DNA of 64,000 bases from Hyposmocoma kahamanoa (GCF_003589595.1 NW_020654748.1:2701173-2765172), one strand, 5' to 3'; positions 1 through 11,000 are shown, numbered from the stretch's first letter. Notes: a model not told the origin generated them from the sequence alone. Numbers and translations are program-made.

Positions 1-54
1 AAAAAAATGAGTTGAAGTGAGAACCGCCTCCTTTTTTTCAAGTCGGTTAAAAAT
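1..54 (-). repeat. Family C repeat, terminal fragment cut by the window edge
   Basis: Read on the minus strand, this starts with the family C end (TTTTTAACCGACTTG type, followed by an A-run and GGAGG). The same end is seen at 1915, 14622 and 43972. Only the terminal 54 bp are inside the window, or the copy is truncated. Confidence 0.6.
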
Positions 55-516
55 AACCTGCTTGTTTTAAGTACAGGGTCAAGAGCATGATGAGAACGGT
101 CCATTGAAAATGATTTTATTAATTATTTATTTGCACGTTTTTTTTATGCGTGTGTAATGTTTTTCTGTAACGTTTTAGAAGGTACCGCTTGACACTTGTT
201 ACTATTCGAAATTCAGAAAATGCAACACCAACTAAAATATCCCTACTGCTTTTACGGTGCAAACAAAATGTTTTTAACGATTTATCAAGAGTAATACCTG
301 TCAGCTTTGTACGTTCTTTGTCAAAATATTTGTTTTAAAAATATAATCGGAGAATGTCAAAAATATTATAATATATATATATATAATACATATTATGTAC
401 TACGTTATTTCGTTGCATAATCATGTTTTGTTAGTGCTGCGCGAAATAACTATTTACAGTGCTGAAGAAAGTAGACTTTAATCAAGTGACCAATGATATA
501 TGCATTATAAAATTCA

Positions 517-620
517 TTATTTAAAATTGTTACTGCAATAATTAAAATTGTTACTGTAATTACTAAAATCGTACCCCAACTATTAAAATTCTTGCTACAA
601 TCATTAAAATTGCTGCATTC
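517..620. repeat. Degenerate tandem repeat, period about 20-21 bp
   Basis: About five imperfect units share the core ATTAAAATTGTTACTG and variants of it. They follow each other without spacer in otherwise AT-rich sequence. Nothing suggests coding or CRISPR function, because the units have no unique spacers between them. Confidence 0.6.
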
Positions 621-721
621 AACGTAATTAATAACATCGTATGAGACAAGTTACATTATCTGGTTTATTTCCATTTTTTTTTCAGTGAAGGCTTCTTGTC
701 ACTAAATCGACAGACCAAATC

Positions 722-932
722 AACTGCCTCCGTGGCCGAACACAGCCGTGATTCTGATGCCAGACTGCCACGCAGAGGTCCCAGGTTCGATTCCCGGGCC
801 GGGAGAAATATTTCTATGGCCTATATTTATTTCTGGTTTATATAATTTGTGGTTGTCTACATGTGTGTCCATGGCACCTGCGGCACAGGGTTTCCCTAAT
901 GTGGCTATGTTGAATATGTGCGTTATTATATA
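722..932 (+). mobile_element. Family A tRNA-derived SINE, copy 1
   Basis: The copy begins AACTGCCTCCGTGGCCGAA, which is the tRNA-like head containing an A-box-like TGGCCGAA. The B box GGTTCGATTCC follows, about 50 bp downstream. The body then has the 'ggttgtctacatgtgtgtcc' stretch and ends near 'gtgcgttattata'. The anticodon-arm area is rearranged compared with the copies at 5958 and 53125. The short frames predicted across it are SINE sequence, not genes. Confidence 0.9.
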
Positions 933-1345
933 AAAAAATGGATTCTTTCTTTTCTATTTCTGTTTTCAGTTATTTCTTCTTCTCAATCGGAGCGAATTGA
1001 GACCTTATCACTGTGGCTTTAATGTGCACCGAACAGAGTAAGCCAGTACTGATGAAAGACGGCTAGAATCCTTATGCTAGGATTAACTAGTTTAAAGGTG
1101 GGGACACAAATGACGCTAACGGGAAATGCATTTACCTGCAATGAAACTACTTTTTACAAAAATACTACTGCAAGGTGGAAACCGTTTTTCGTATAGCGTT
1201 CGACAACGTTAAAAAAAATATTGAACCTCCACGCGCTAAAAAAGGACGTAATTTTTTTAATGCCTTTTTCATACATATGGTTTCCTATGCAATCCTCATA
1301 GAGACTTTAATGGAAAACAATGTACCATGCGTATTGTTCCCGCTA

Positions 1346-1700
1346 TAGAGTGCGGTTGTGGGTCCCCAACTCCGACTGCAAACCGATGATAAGCATTTGC
1401 ACATTGCATTAGTAAAGCCTATTGAAAACGATGAAACGTTTTGTACCCGACTAAAAATCCTTTTATTGGATATTGAATTGTACAGTGTCGATGAGTTTCT
1501 TTTGAAACAATTTTATTTTATTTTATTCGACAAGCAGTAGTTATACTACTTTATTTTATATTCATTATTATTATTATAATTTTATTACTGACGATCATAG
1601 TTATCCCTTGACATTGTATTTCCAATTGTAGTATTGTGACATTGATAACATGAAATAAACGATTCTATTCTATTCTATTCTATTCTATTCTATTCTATTC
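1346..1700 (+). mobile_element. Degenerate LINE 3' end with pentanucleotide tail
   Basis: An open frame (about 1358-1540) ends in residues resembling LINE ORF2 C-termini: a basic helix, then LYSVDEFLL, then a stop. About 120 bp of AT-rich 3' sequence follow, then AATAAACGATTC and a (TATTC)n tract. This order of C-terminal codons, short 3' UTR and simple tail is typical of a 5'-truncated non-LTR retrotransposon. The family is not recognised. The frame has no other identifiable domain, so a chance ORF next to a microsatellite remains possible. Confidence 0.5.
1662..1700. repeat. (TATTC)n microsatellite
   Basis: Nearly eight perfect TATTC pentamers in a row. They immediately follow AATAAACGAT, so they most likely represent the 3' tail of the upstream LINE fragment. 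Confidence 0.9.
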
Positions 1701-1802
1701 AATGGGAATTAAGTCGGGAGTTTGTACGGGATATCTGTTGCCTTTGTTTCGTTGATATTCTAGTCTAGAAAACAGGTTATAATACTCGTATATAGGTTAT
1801 AT

Positions 1803-1900
1803 TTAGTAGCAGTATATCTCCTTGCGAAAATATTCGTCCAAGCAAGTACTGTCACCTTACCTATAATGTGAGCATTACTGCATTCAGTTTTGGTACAGGT
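1803..1900 (+). repeat. Family B repeat, 5' fragment
   Basis: Diverged match to the first third of family B: the 'gcaagtactg' and 'caccttacctat' blocks and 'gtgagcattactgcattc' are all present in order. The rest of the element is missing and family C starts 15 bp downstream. Confidence 0.65.
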
Positions 1901-1914
1901 ATACGGACTTACAT

Positions 1915-2197
1915 TTTTAACCGATTTCGAAAAAAGGAAGAGGTTCTTAATTCGGCTTTTTTTGTATGTATGTTACACGATAACTCGATCGGCATTTGTG
2001 AACCGATTTAGATGTTTCTTTTTTTTTATCGGAAAAAGGGTATTCATTGGTCCCATTTAAATTTAAAGAAAATATATTACCTCTTAGGGTGGCAAACTAG
2101 GGGATGAATTCTGTTTCATGTACTTTCCGGTAACCGATTTCAATAAAACTTGGCAAATAGAAGTAATTCTATGAACATTTGAGGTGTGTTTTTTAAA
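1915..2197 (+). repeat. Family C repeat, near full length
   Basis: Starts TTTTTAACCGATTTCGAAAA and runs through 'tggtcccatttaaattt', 'agggtggcaaactaggggat' and 'ttccggtaaccgatttcaat'. It ends at GAGGTGTGTTTTTT. The two ends are imperfectly complementary (AACCGACTTC against GAGGTCGGTT in better copies). That fits a non-autonomous TIR element, although no transposase is present and no family is assigned. Confidence 0.75.
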
Positions 2198-2404
2198 AAA
2201 TGCTTTATTAAATTGAACTTACGTTTATAAAATACGATTGAATTTTATTTAAGGATATGCTCCCACTGTTGGGCACGAGTGTGTAATAAAAAGAGTGCTT
2301 CAATCATTCATTCTCGTGTCCGAAAACTTTCTCAAACATGCAGTTTTCATTGAAAGGGGTTTTTCTTCATTTTCTTCATACATTGACCTATCATTCGTAA
2401 ATAT

Positions 2405-2760
2405 TCAATGATCGGAGTTTTTTCCATATGATTTGACGATATTAAGCCCTGCGAAACTTGCAATGCTTCTCATATCTTAAAATCGCAAAAATCTAAGAGG
2501 CACTGACAAAATTGACAAGTTGCATGTGTCTGTGATATTACCAGCACCCTTCAAAATTGAAATGCTGTAATACTTAATGTTTTCCTAGACGAATTCTTTC
2601 GTAGGAGCTCGTGCTTCTTCTACCATATGCTACACTCACTCCCATACATTAGCGTTGGAACCAACACAGCATTATGTATCCGTGCTACATCAGACACGTC
2701 TCGTACCAGAAGATATTTGTTTTAGTCATAAAACTTACATGTAAGAAACGGTTATCCATC
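2405..2760 (-). pseudogene. LINE ORF2 C-terminal remnant, interrupted by a family B insertion
   Basis: On the minus strand the segment from about 2760 to 2613 reads ARIHNAVLVPTLMYGSE followed by an in-frame stop and KKH. This corresponds to the 'VPTLLYGSETW-QKKHE' block downstream of the RT domain in a common lepidopteran LINE type. A second block (2474 to 2405) reads MRSIASFAGLNIVKSYG, resembling the following EMRS-LRS-GV block. Family B sequence lies between the two blocks. The fragment probably belongs to the same LINE lineage as the piece at 14840-15190. It is non-functional. Confidence 0.6.
2475..2612 (-). repeat. Family B fragment nested in a LINE remnant
   Basis: Minus-orientation family B blocks appear in the correct order: 'aatcgcaaaaatct', 'attgacaagttgcatgtgtc', 'accagcacccttcaaaa', then 'gacgaattctttcgtagg' and 'agctc'. 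The flanks on both sides read as one LINE C-terminus, so B is the younger insertion. Confidence 0.65.
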
Positions 2761-3460
2761 ACTTTACTACTCAACGTTTCAACGTTTATTTCCCATAATT
2801 ACAACCGAGTACAAATAAACGCAATTTCTTTTTATCTCCAATAAAATCTCGTACAATTTCCTCCAGACTGTCACCTCTTCACATACAACGTTAGCGGCAG
2901 AACTTTGCAGTTACTAAAAAGCTAAGTCACCACAGGATCCATATATTATTTAGTTTAATAACTGCATAAATAAGTTGGTGTAACTTGCATAACATGACCC
3001 TCGATCATACCATGTAATAGCGGAAGTTATAAACATTGTCTTTTAAGATGAAACAAGTTTATGATGGTTTCTAACATAATCATACACCTAATACCTAATT
3101 CACATTATTTTGTTATGTTGTGCAGTCACATTAAATATATGAATAATAAAAACAAAGTGGAATAATTAGAACAATAATAAAAACCAGGGCGTGTCGCATT
3201 TATTTCTGGGTTGCACCCGTAATTATAACAAAACACAAAAAGCAGGAACTCAAATTCATGAACATAGTAAATACGAAATTTATAACCAATATAAAAACAT
3301 AACTCGTGAATAAAATTCAAAATTTTAAAAATACGAAAGCTACAATTCTAAATTGAAAATTTTAATAGGAAGGGATATTATTTTTTCGTAGCTAAATTGC
3401 GCATTTTTTTCATATTTTCATATTTCATATTATTTGTTTTTTTCAAACAAATGCACATTG

Positions 3461-3575
3461 GAAATGAAACTATTTTTTCGATGTAAAATCGCGTATATGT
3501 TTTACGAGTCAGTCGTGACCATGGGACTTCCAAAAAGCCTGAAACGCTGGTACTTATGTCTGAAAAACAAATACA
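3461..3575. repeat. Family E repeat in fold-back arrangement
   Basis: A left half (GAAATGAAACTATTTTTTCG, then 'atcgcgtatatg') is followed by an oppositely oriented right half ('gtgaccatggga', 'gcctgaaacg', 'aaacaaatacacgcgat'). The same two halves make the perfect palindrome at 54.84 kb; here the arms are diverged and partly deleted. Confidence 0.6.
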
Positions 3576-3611
3576 CGCGATGCTAGAGCAAATATTAAAG
3601 TTTGTAGTGTC

Positions 3612-3644
3612 CATCCAAGTCAAACACCCAGTTTGACTCGGATG
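3612..3644. repeat. Short inverted repeat (hairpin)
   Basis: Arms 3612-3625 and 3631-3644 pair at 13 of 14 positions around a 5-nt loop. It lies just beyond the family E fold-back and has no other context. Confidence 0.6.
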
Positions 3645-3909
3645 TTATTCTGAACTTGGTGTACTAATATTTAACCAAGCTGTCTATTTGGGTGTTACAA
3701 AACTAACTCCCTGTCACGCATCGGTGATATACAAAACTAATTTTAGAAGTCAGTTTTGAATTCTGAGTTTTAATTTTTAAAATATAATTTTGATTTATGA
3801 AGTTTTTTAAAAATTGCAAATATAAAATTATACTTGTTTTTCCAAACAAATGTCATTTCTTCACAATAGCGAAAACCTAAGGGACTTGTAGCATTTTGGT
3901 TTGACACAA

Positions 3910-4085
3910 TAGGCCTTTTGCTAACAATGAAGGAATACATCATGATGAAACTTGCTATCGAAGACTGTTCACAACCCCAGGAAAACGTAAGAAGTGCCCA
4001 ACCCTCTTCGCGCTAGCGTTATGGACATGTCATAAACCCTCTACTAAAAAGGAGACTCGTGCCCAGAAGTGGAACGTACAATGGA
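3910..4085 (+). mobile_element. Family D SINE, 3' part
   Basis: Contains 'aacaatgaaggaatacatca', 'gatgaaacttgc', 'gttcacaaccccaggaaaac' and 'agactcgtgcccagaagtgg' in the order seen in the family D copies at 7745, 35205 and (reverse) 52130. The tRNA-like head is missing. Confidence 0.6.
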
Positions 4086-4249
4086 TTTAAGTTGATAATA
4101 GTAACGGCTCCAAAAACACAGCTCTTTAACTGTGCCTCTACTGTTGGTCATGAATTTTAATGTGTTTTTGGAAAAGTCCAAAATAAGGTTTTACGTAAAA
4201 TTTTGCAAAAAGTCCATTATTATTTTCATTGTGCATAGGACTTTTTATG

Positions 4250-4450
4250 ACACTAAGTGACGGCAAGAGCGGTAGTTTGCCTGATGGTAAGCGGCACGCC
4301 ACAGCAGTTGCAGTGCTGCTCAGAACTTGAAATCACGTAGATCTGATGGGTACTGCTGCGTCTGTCACCGAGAGACCATAAGTTCCATTTACTTGTAATT
4401 TCATTAGCACCCTTACTTACCCTTCAGAATTTGGCGGCAGAAATAGGGAA
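4250..4450 (-). repeat. Family B repeat, diverged copy
   Basis: Reverse family B: 'agtgacgg', 'cctgatggtaagc', 'gcagtgctgctcag', 'agatctga', 'gagaccataagtt', 'agcacccttac' and 'ggcggcagaaatagg' appear in order. The 5' end of the element beyond the 'ggcagaaatagg' block is missing. Confidence 0.75.
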
Positions 4451-5437
4451 AACGGTGTAAAGTTGTAGCAAGCGAAACAACCAAGTGTCGTACAAAAACT
4501 ATCTCTTTATTTAATAATAGAGCAATTATAAGGATTTGAATACGTGATTTGACCTATTCTATATAATATACATACACAATACCTAAGTATACTACTATGC
4601 CAATACTTCTGTGGACGAAAGACGAGCTGAAGTGCTACTAAAATTATGGTGCGAAAATAAGTATCAAACAAACCTGAGCTTTCTCATTGGCGTAACACAT
4701 TACCATTATTGCGCTGACTTCGGGATTACCGAGGTAAATTGTCCGTGAAACATTTATTTGTTTTAATCTTTAGTGCTAGTCAGGAATATTGATTTCCGAG
4801 CTTTTAAACTGGCACGCATTCAGGAGCTTAAAGCTTCTATGACCTGTAATAGTTTTTAAAAGGTTTCGTCATCAGAACTAATGCGTTTGGGTTACTGCAG
4901 TGAAAGTCCAATTTTGCAAAGGAAACAATATCCGAATCGATTGCAATCCTGTTAGGTTCATCGTGTGACATTGCTTTTCAAAGAACTGTTTCTTTATCGT
5001 ATTATTATTGGTGGTTATGCAAACTGGAAGTTTATTTTACGTATTCTGAATTCCAATATTATGGTTTTGAATATGTACCGTTAATAATCTACATTATGAA
5101 AATTGTGTTGTGAGTGCATCACGCCAGCCCGATCGTTATATGTCGGATACTTGTATCACCTTCCAAACACACACTTCTCAACAGAAAGGCAACAAAAACC
5201 AAGTCTTTGTCTTTATTTTTTATTTTTACTTTATTACATTTACTTACCATAGTATTAATGAGGTGACATCTCACCTCAATTATCTCAGGTCACAGATCGC
5301 AACTCAGAATTTGGGCCTTGTATGAGTAGTATACTTGGTATTTCATTATTTGCCTTAATAATATGTTGCTGATCGCGCGACGCTTATATTTTACATTAAT
5401 TACGTGTTTTTAAATTTTAATCAAATTAATTTAAAAC

Positions 5438-5690
5438 AGTAGAGCTCCTTGTGAAAGAGTTCGTCTATGGTAGTATTGCCACCTTATCTATTTTCGCCGC
5501 CAAGCAGTAATGTCAACATTACTGTGTTCCGGTTTTGAAGGGTAAGGGTGCTGGTGAAATCACAGTCACATGGGACTTGTCAACTTATGTCTCACTGTGA
5601 CGGGCGCTGTGGCACCGCCCCTCAGATCTTTCCAGCTTACCATCAGGCGCACGACTTGTTCACCCCATCACTTGATATTATAAAAAAAAA
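5438..5690 (+). repeat. Family B repeat, near full length
   Basis: Runs from CAGTAGAGCTCCTTGTGAAA to 'cacttgatattataaaaaaa'. An internal stretch around the 'ctctgagtggcactgcaact' block is deleted. The terminal A-run supports a retroposed origin. Confidence 0.85.
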
Positions 5691-5849
5691 CGAGTGTATT
5701 TTTAGTACAATAAAGACGTTCGGATAGTACAGTGCTTTTCATACTCTGGCAAACATACAAATCTCATCAACATAAATTACATTATTTATTTATTTATTTA
5801 TTAGATGTAGAAAACAGTTTACATTCACTCCTTAACCAAAGCTTAAACA

Positions 5850-5884
5850 TTACATTCAAGAGTAGAACTTACTCTTGAATGTAA
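5850..5884. repeat. Perfect 15-bp hairpin
   Basis: Arms 5850-5864 (TTACATTCAAGAGTA) and 5870-5884 are perfectly complementary around a 5-nt loop. A short (TTTA)n tract lies just upstream at about 5783-5803. Confidence 0.8.
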
Positions 5885-5957
5885 ACCTAAACATGTACAT
5901 ACAATACAGCATGACCAAAGAAAAACATTATTACAAGCATTCTATGTTTACATATAT

Positions 5958-6180
5958 AACTGCCTCCGTGGCCGAACGGTTACCATGCCGGACTGCCACA
6001 CAGAGGTCCCAGGTTCGATTCCCGGGCCGGGAGAAATATTTGTATGGCCTTCATGTATTTCTCTCGTGAGTTTGGGTGTAATTTGTGGTTGTCTATGTGT
6101 GTGTCCATGGCACCCGCGACACAGGGTTTCCCTAGAGCGGGGCTATGTCGAGTGTGTGCGTTATTATTATTATTATTATT
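5958..6180 (+). mobile_element. Family A tRNA-derived SINE, full-length copy
   Basis: Intact head: A-box region TGGCCGAACGG and B box GGTTCGATTCC. The full body follows, with 'ctcgtgagtttgggtgtaat', 'gtgtgtccatggcacccgcg' and 'acacagggtttccctag'. It ends with 'gtgtgcg' and a (TTA)n tail. This is one of the two best preserved copies and serves as the reference for the family. Confidence 0.93.
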
Positions 6181-6257
6181 TGGGCACGAGCCCCAATTTG
6201 ACCTGTACAATGATTACATTTTTTATACAAGTTTTAAATTTCATACATATCAGTATA

Positions 6258-6335
6258 GTAAGTTATGGATAGGCGTGTAACTTACCATCAGCCACACGAC
6301 TTATTCGCCCCGTCACTTGTTATTATAAAAAAAAA
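6258..6335 (+). repeat. Family B 3' tail only
   Basis: 'ggataggcgtgt', 'cttaccatcagccacacgac' and 'cccgtcacttgttattat' followed by an A-run. Only the last 75 bp of family B are present, as expected for a 5'-truncated retroposed copy. Confidence 0.8.
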
Positions 6336-6494
6336 TAATTTCATAAATGGTGCGATTTGAGTGACTTCCAAGAAAGCTTCGCTCACTTCGCTTGCTGCAC
6401 TTCGATTATACTACCTTTCAATTTATTCGTGTATCATTTATAAAATAACATTTCTTATCATTGAATGTACGTACACTCTACAATGCAGCTTAAT

Positions 6495-6775
6495 TTTTTT
6501 TTTATAATATCATGTGTCGGGACGAAAAAGTAGTGCGTCTTTTTTTTTAACAATTACAATGCCAAAGATCTGCGGAGCATTTTTCACTGGTGCCCGTCAC
6601 TCTGAGATATAAATTGGCAAGTCGTCTCATGTGCCTGTAATTACGCCAGTATCCTTATCCTTAAAAACCGAAACTCAGTAACGGCTCACATTACTGCATG
6701 GCGGCAGGTAAGGTGACAGTAGTTCCCTGGACAAACTCTTTCACAAGGAGCTTTACTGCTGCTAGAAGCTTAGTT
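6495..6775 (-). repeat. Family B repeat, near full length
   Basis: Begins on the plus strand with T-run and 'ataatatcatgtgtcgggac' (the 3' tail reversed). It continues through 'gttgcaagtcgtctcatgtg'-type blocks and 'aaggtgacagtagttccctg' to 'ctttcacaaggagctttact'. There is an internal deletion after the tail. Confidence 0.85.
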
Positions 6776-7078
6776 AAACTGGATACGTCTCTGGCTATAG
6801 TTTAAGCTGTTTACCAACTAAGGTGCGCGGAAATCGTTTACATATTATTAGAATTGAGTATTTTACAGTTCATTATTTACCGTATTAGGTATCACTGCCG
6901 CAATGTCGTTTGCAATTATTACGATGTTGTATATTTTGTTAGTGGGAGGCGTTTTGAAACGTAATGGTCGTGAGCGTGTTGGTAGCATAATCATAATGAT
7001 ACATAAAAACTAGCTTCATGAAATGAAATATGAAATATATTCTTTATTGCGAATTAAACAAATTAAAATGACAACACG

Positions 7079-7243
7079 GAATTGTCTCCGTTGGGACTGT
7101 CACGCAGAGGTCTCAGTTTCGAAATCCCCGGGCCGGGAGAAACATTTGTATCACCTACATTTATTTCTCTCGTGAGTTTGGGTGTGATATGTGTGTCCAT
7201 GGCACTCGCGATACAGGGTTTCCTTAGTACGGAGGTATGTGTG
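7079..7243 (+). mobile_element. Family A SINE, diverged copy
   Basis: Head damaged (A-box region shortened), B-box region altered to GTTTCGAAATCC, body blocks 'ctcgtgagtttgggtgtgat' and 'ccatggcactcgcgatacag' kept. An older copy than those at 5958 and 53125. Confidence 0.85.
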
Positions 7244-7446
7244 CAAAAAAATGAACAGAACAGAAATACAAGTATCACTGAAAAAAGTAACAAAGAATAA
7301 ACCGGTGCCCTTATTGCTAAGTAGCAACTTCTTCCTTGAGGATAGAAATTAAAGGAGGTGCAAATAAAGAATATCTTCTAATGTAAGTGTTTGAAATAAC
7401 TACATTACTGTATAATATTCATATTTTTATTTTTAGGTTTTAATAA

Positions 7447-7725
7447 TAGTAGAGTTCTGTGAAAGAGTTTGTCCAGAAGAAGCATTGCCACCTTAACTAT
7501 TTCGGCATGAGCTTTACTGCATTCCAGTTTTGAAGGAAAGGAAAGGGTGACGTTACAGGTATGTGGGACTTTTCAACTTTAGCCTCAGGTTAACGGGCGC
7601 AGTTGCATTGACCCTCAGATTTTTGCAATTTTAAGATCTAAGCGGCACTGTAACTGTTATGGATAGGCGTGTTGCTTACTAACAGGCATACGAATTGTTC
7701 CTCCCATGAACTGGTATCATAGATT
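7447..7725 (+). repeat. Family B repeat, near full length
   Basis: From AGTAGAGTTCTGTGAAAGAG through 'agggtgacgttacaggtatg', 'taacgggcgcagttgc' and 'tggataggcgtgt' to a degraded tail 'ctggtatcatag'. The order of blocks matches other copies. Confidence 0.85.
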
Positions 7726-7744
7726 TTTATGCATAAAAAAGTTG

Positions 7745-8070
7745 AAGTACGGAGCGACTGTAAACCAGCGCTAGCTTTTCAGTTGAGAGATCAACGTTTC
7801 GAATCCCTGTCGAAGCATGTACCTATAACTTTAAATGTAAGTTACGTACATTTGTTAATGTTTAGTAGCAATACCTCTCGTTAACAATGTCGGAAAACAT
7901 CGTGATGAAACAAACAAGGTTCACAATCATTGGAAAAACGTGTAAAATCTCCAGCCAGCAGTGTATAAGCTCAAGCAGTGGACGTATAATAGATAGGTGT
8001 TGATGAAGGACCATTATAACAAGAGCCAAGAAAATGCTGAAACATATATGGGGCATATAGCGCTTGTTGA
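7745..8070 (+). mobile_element. Family D SINE, near full length
   Basis: tRNA-like head with a B-box-like GTTTCGAATCCC, then 'tttagtagcaatacctctcg', 'acatcgtgatgaaac', 'aaggttcacaatcattgg' and 'aaaacgtgtaaaatc' in family D order. Copies at 35205 (+) and 52130-52425 (-) align with it. Confidence 0.65.
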
Positions 8071-8336
8071 AAATACAGCAACCTAAATCTCAGCTGAGCT
8101 CAGAACGTGTCAAGTGTCTTAAAGTCTTGGGATAAGAAAAGAAGCGTTGAAGCTAATTTAAACTTTAAAACATTTACATTTAAGTTTATTTATGTATACG
8201 GGCATTAAATTTGCAATCAATTGTTATTGTTTTATAATACTCGATGTAATTTTCATTTTTCTGAGAACGAACTATTTAAATCACAACATAGACATGAAAT
8301 TGTGAATGTTATTAATTGTAAGTTAAGTTTTATTCC

Positions 8337-8568
8337 TTTTTTTTACGATAATAAGTGAGTTTAAATCGCAAAGATCTGAGGAGTACTGCCTTTGCGCCCG
8401 TCACACTGAGACATGTCCCATCTGCCTGTAATTTCACCAGCACCTTAGCCCTACAAAACCGGAACGCAGTAATGCTCACATTACTGCTTGGTGGCAGAAA
8501 TAGGTAAGGTGGCAGTACGTCTCTGGACGAACTCTTTTACAAGGAGCTCTACCGCTACCATAGTTATA
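8337..8568 (-). repeat. Family B repeat with internal deletion
   Basis: The reversed tail T-run is directly followed by 'taaatcgcaaagatctgagg', so about 90 bp between them are missing. The remainder is well preserved to 'acaaggagctctaccgctac'. Confidence 0.85.
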
Positions 8569-8699
8569 AAAGAGATAGTTTTAAAACATTATAATAATAT
8601 CGTAATAATTGGCCAGACATCCATATCAATACAGACAAAAGACATAGATAGGGTACAACAGGCGGCCTTTTGCCATCTTTTTCAGACTAAACTTAATTA

Positions 8700-10380
8700 A
8701 AAAAAAATTCAACAGTGACCAGAGAAATAGTTTCATTTCCAATTACAAAACCATAGAGTATATAATAGAGGCGAAATGTCATTTAATTTGTTTGAAAACT
8801 ATCTCCCATATCATTACTGTGACAACTGTGCTCCGATTGGCCAGCCCGAGTTCGAAACAATTGACGGGTGTCGTCAACTGTTTCACTTCAAATCGACCAG
8901 TTAACTTGAGCTTAGCTATAATGGACGAAAATTGCAAAATTACATATTTAATATTTAATTACCGATGAAATGTGATTCTGTTTGTTTTGTAATTAGATGT
9001 TTTGCTGTTTTTCCTACACCGCCGAATAGAACAGCACCGCATTGTTAGAGATATTTATTATCTTTATTACAATAAATACAGTACATTTTTTGGAATATAC
9101 GGAGACGTACACACAGGTCAGTAGTTGGTTTGTCTATATTTCAGTGCAAACGAGAGTTGATATTTATAAGAGCTGTATCGCTAATGTGTTACGAGGAATA
9201 TATATATTCTGGTTATATAACCAGAAATAGAGACGAAATAAGGGCCGTGTATATACTCGATGTACAAAACGGATGTTTAAATCTCCGTGGCCGGATTTTC
9301 TTAAAAGAACCTGTCGCGTTTAATACCATAGACCTTTTAAGGAGTTATATTTACTATAGAAAATGACTTGATCAACAAATGACAATCACAAAAACTTAAA
9401 TACAATTTTCCGCGTTGTTACGTTAATCGTGCGGAAGGTACAACTACAAGCAACGAAGTCACAAAAAGATGTATTCTTCTTTACTTATATCTGGTATATT
9501 ATTATTTATTACATACAGTTCCATGATTATGAAACATGTCAATATTCTATTTTGCAACTGATCTCTAAAATACTATAAATAATCCATTCATTCGTTCAAT
9601 AGATTTTACACATGCCTGAGATATGTATATAAAAAAAAATCATACAAACCCTACCAAATATAAAACTAGGTTAAAAATTGTTATGTAATTCGAAGTGAAC
9701 AATACAAAGTGGTCGCATTATGACAGCACTTTTGAGACAATGCGTTCTTTCTGAGATAAATTTTCACGTATATGTTAAAGGACAAAACCATGAAGTGCGT
9801 TCAGCATTTTGCATTGAGTGTTATTTGCAATGAGGTCTTATTGGGAGTAGGGTTGCTTCATACCTTAAAATTAATTGAATCACGAAGCATTTTTCGCCTA
9901 CCTGTACATGTTTTCGTTCGTGATAGAATTGGAACAAATAAAAAAGTCTGTACTTTTATCTCTGTTTAAATAATTTGAACATTATATCTACATTCTACTA
10001 ATTACCTAAAAATACATACATGTAACTTTTGTTCTAAACTTAATCTCTATGTAAATAAAATTACGATAGCACTAATGATTATCTAGTCATACAAGTTTCT
10101 TACCATAGTTTGACTTATTATTCTTCTCGAAAGCACAATGACCCGTGAACATGGAGCGAGTAACAGTTCCGATATACAGGGAAAATATAATAACAATAAT
10201 AACAAAATATTATAATAATAATGTAATTTTAAATACATCATACATTTAAATACATACAAGAAAACACAAACTCTTGAGCTGTTGCAGCCTACTGCAAGGA
10301 TGTGATGGCGCAGAAGGAAGCGGAGGAACGGGAGGTATTGAGTCCGTATCCGATCCGTTGCAAGAGAGCTGGTGAAATTA
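8700..10380. other. AT-rich segment without a recognisable gene
   Basis: Short open frames on the plus strand (9042-9366, 9772-9969) overlap each other in different frames and have no recognisable motif or splice context. No family A-E repeat was seen. Confidence 0.5.
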
Positions 10381-10391
10381 CACGCTAACTA

Positions 10392-10661
10392 TCTACCTCC
10401 GTAAAAGGGGTCTAGACTGCGGACATGAGGGTGTTCGTCGCCCATTATGTACAGGCCCCGAGGTAGCGCGTTATGTTCCAGCGCGTTCCTCTTCCACCTC
10501 TCTCTCGCTCCTTGGACGAAGTAGTGTTTTTTCAACTGCACCCTTTCGGGAAGGGGCCCTCGATAGAGGATCAGCTTCGTTGGGACTGCGGAAGAATGCG
10601 AAAGCGCCCCTGTCGTCCCGACAAAAAAAAAAGGTAAAGGTAGCCATGAACATATTCCCAC
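10392..10661 (-). other. GC-rich coding-like island, unidentified
   Basis: On the minus strand a frame of about 75-90 codons ends in LDPFYGGR and a stop (10392-10394). It is much richer in GC than its surroundings and has a mixed-charge composition. An 11-nt T-run (read on the minus strand) precedes it, and 'cattcttccgcag' within it could be a splice acceptor. I do not recognise the protein. It lies downstream, in the same orientation, of the LTR-like segment at 10683-11000. It could be part of a mobile element or a terminal host exon; the evidence does not decide. Confidence 0.3.
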
Positions 10662-10682
10662 GTAAAATAAAGGTATAACCAG

Positions 10683-11000
10683 TGTTACAGCAGTTCTGTT
10701 ATTTGTTTATTTTTGAACACTTATAAAACAATAAGTTATACTACGAAAATTCCTAAACTCTATAGTGACGTAGTTGAAAGTGTTTAGCGTGTTATTTTTA
10801 AGTGTCACCCCTATGACCCCGAAACATAACGCTAGCAAGCAAATTGAACGCACCAATTCACAAAGAGCAATAAAGCCCGCCGCATAGTGTAGGAGTTGTG
10901 GGTATCGAATGCCATTCGTTTGTCGGCGTACGATTCGCTCGACGCTCGTGTGGGACTGACCAAGGCTGAGAACGACTATCAGGATAAGGAACAGGTTACA
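10683..11000 (-). repeat. Possible solo LTR or LTR-like segment
   Basis: On the minus strand this runs from TGTAACCTGTTCC to AACTGCTGTAACA. It has TG...CA ends and an AATAAA about 25 bp before the 3' end, as expected for an LTR of about 318 bp. The same stretch also carries an open minus-strand frame of over 90 codons with no standard start, about 10720-11000, translating to unrecognised, partly hydrophobic residues. No second LTR, primer-binding site or duplicated target was confirmed, so the assignment is tentative. Confidence 0.25.

Noticed and set aside
661..684. Splice acceptor before 685
   Set aside because: The polypyrimidine-AG signal is good, but only 37 bp separate it from the SINE and no open exon follows.
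1662..1700. CRISPR-like array or minisatellite of interest
   Set aside because: Simple pentamer repetition without spacers, at the 3' end of a LINE fragment.
5958..6070. A genuine tRNA gene
   Set aside because: A- and B-box-like sequences are present, but the acceptor stem does not pair properly and the same head recurs with a long shared body and tail: a tRNA-derived SINE.
5980..6280. Overlapping short frames on both strands
   Set aside because: They lie entirely in the family A SINE and reappear at 53118-53358; they are repeat sequence, not genes.
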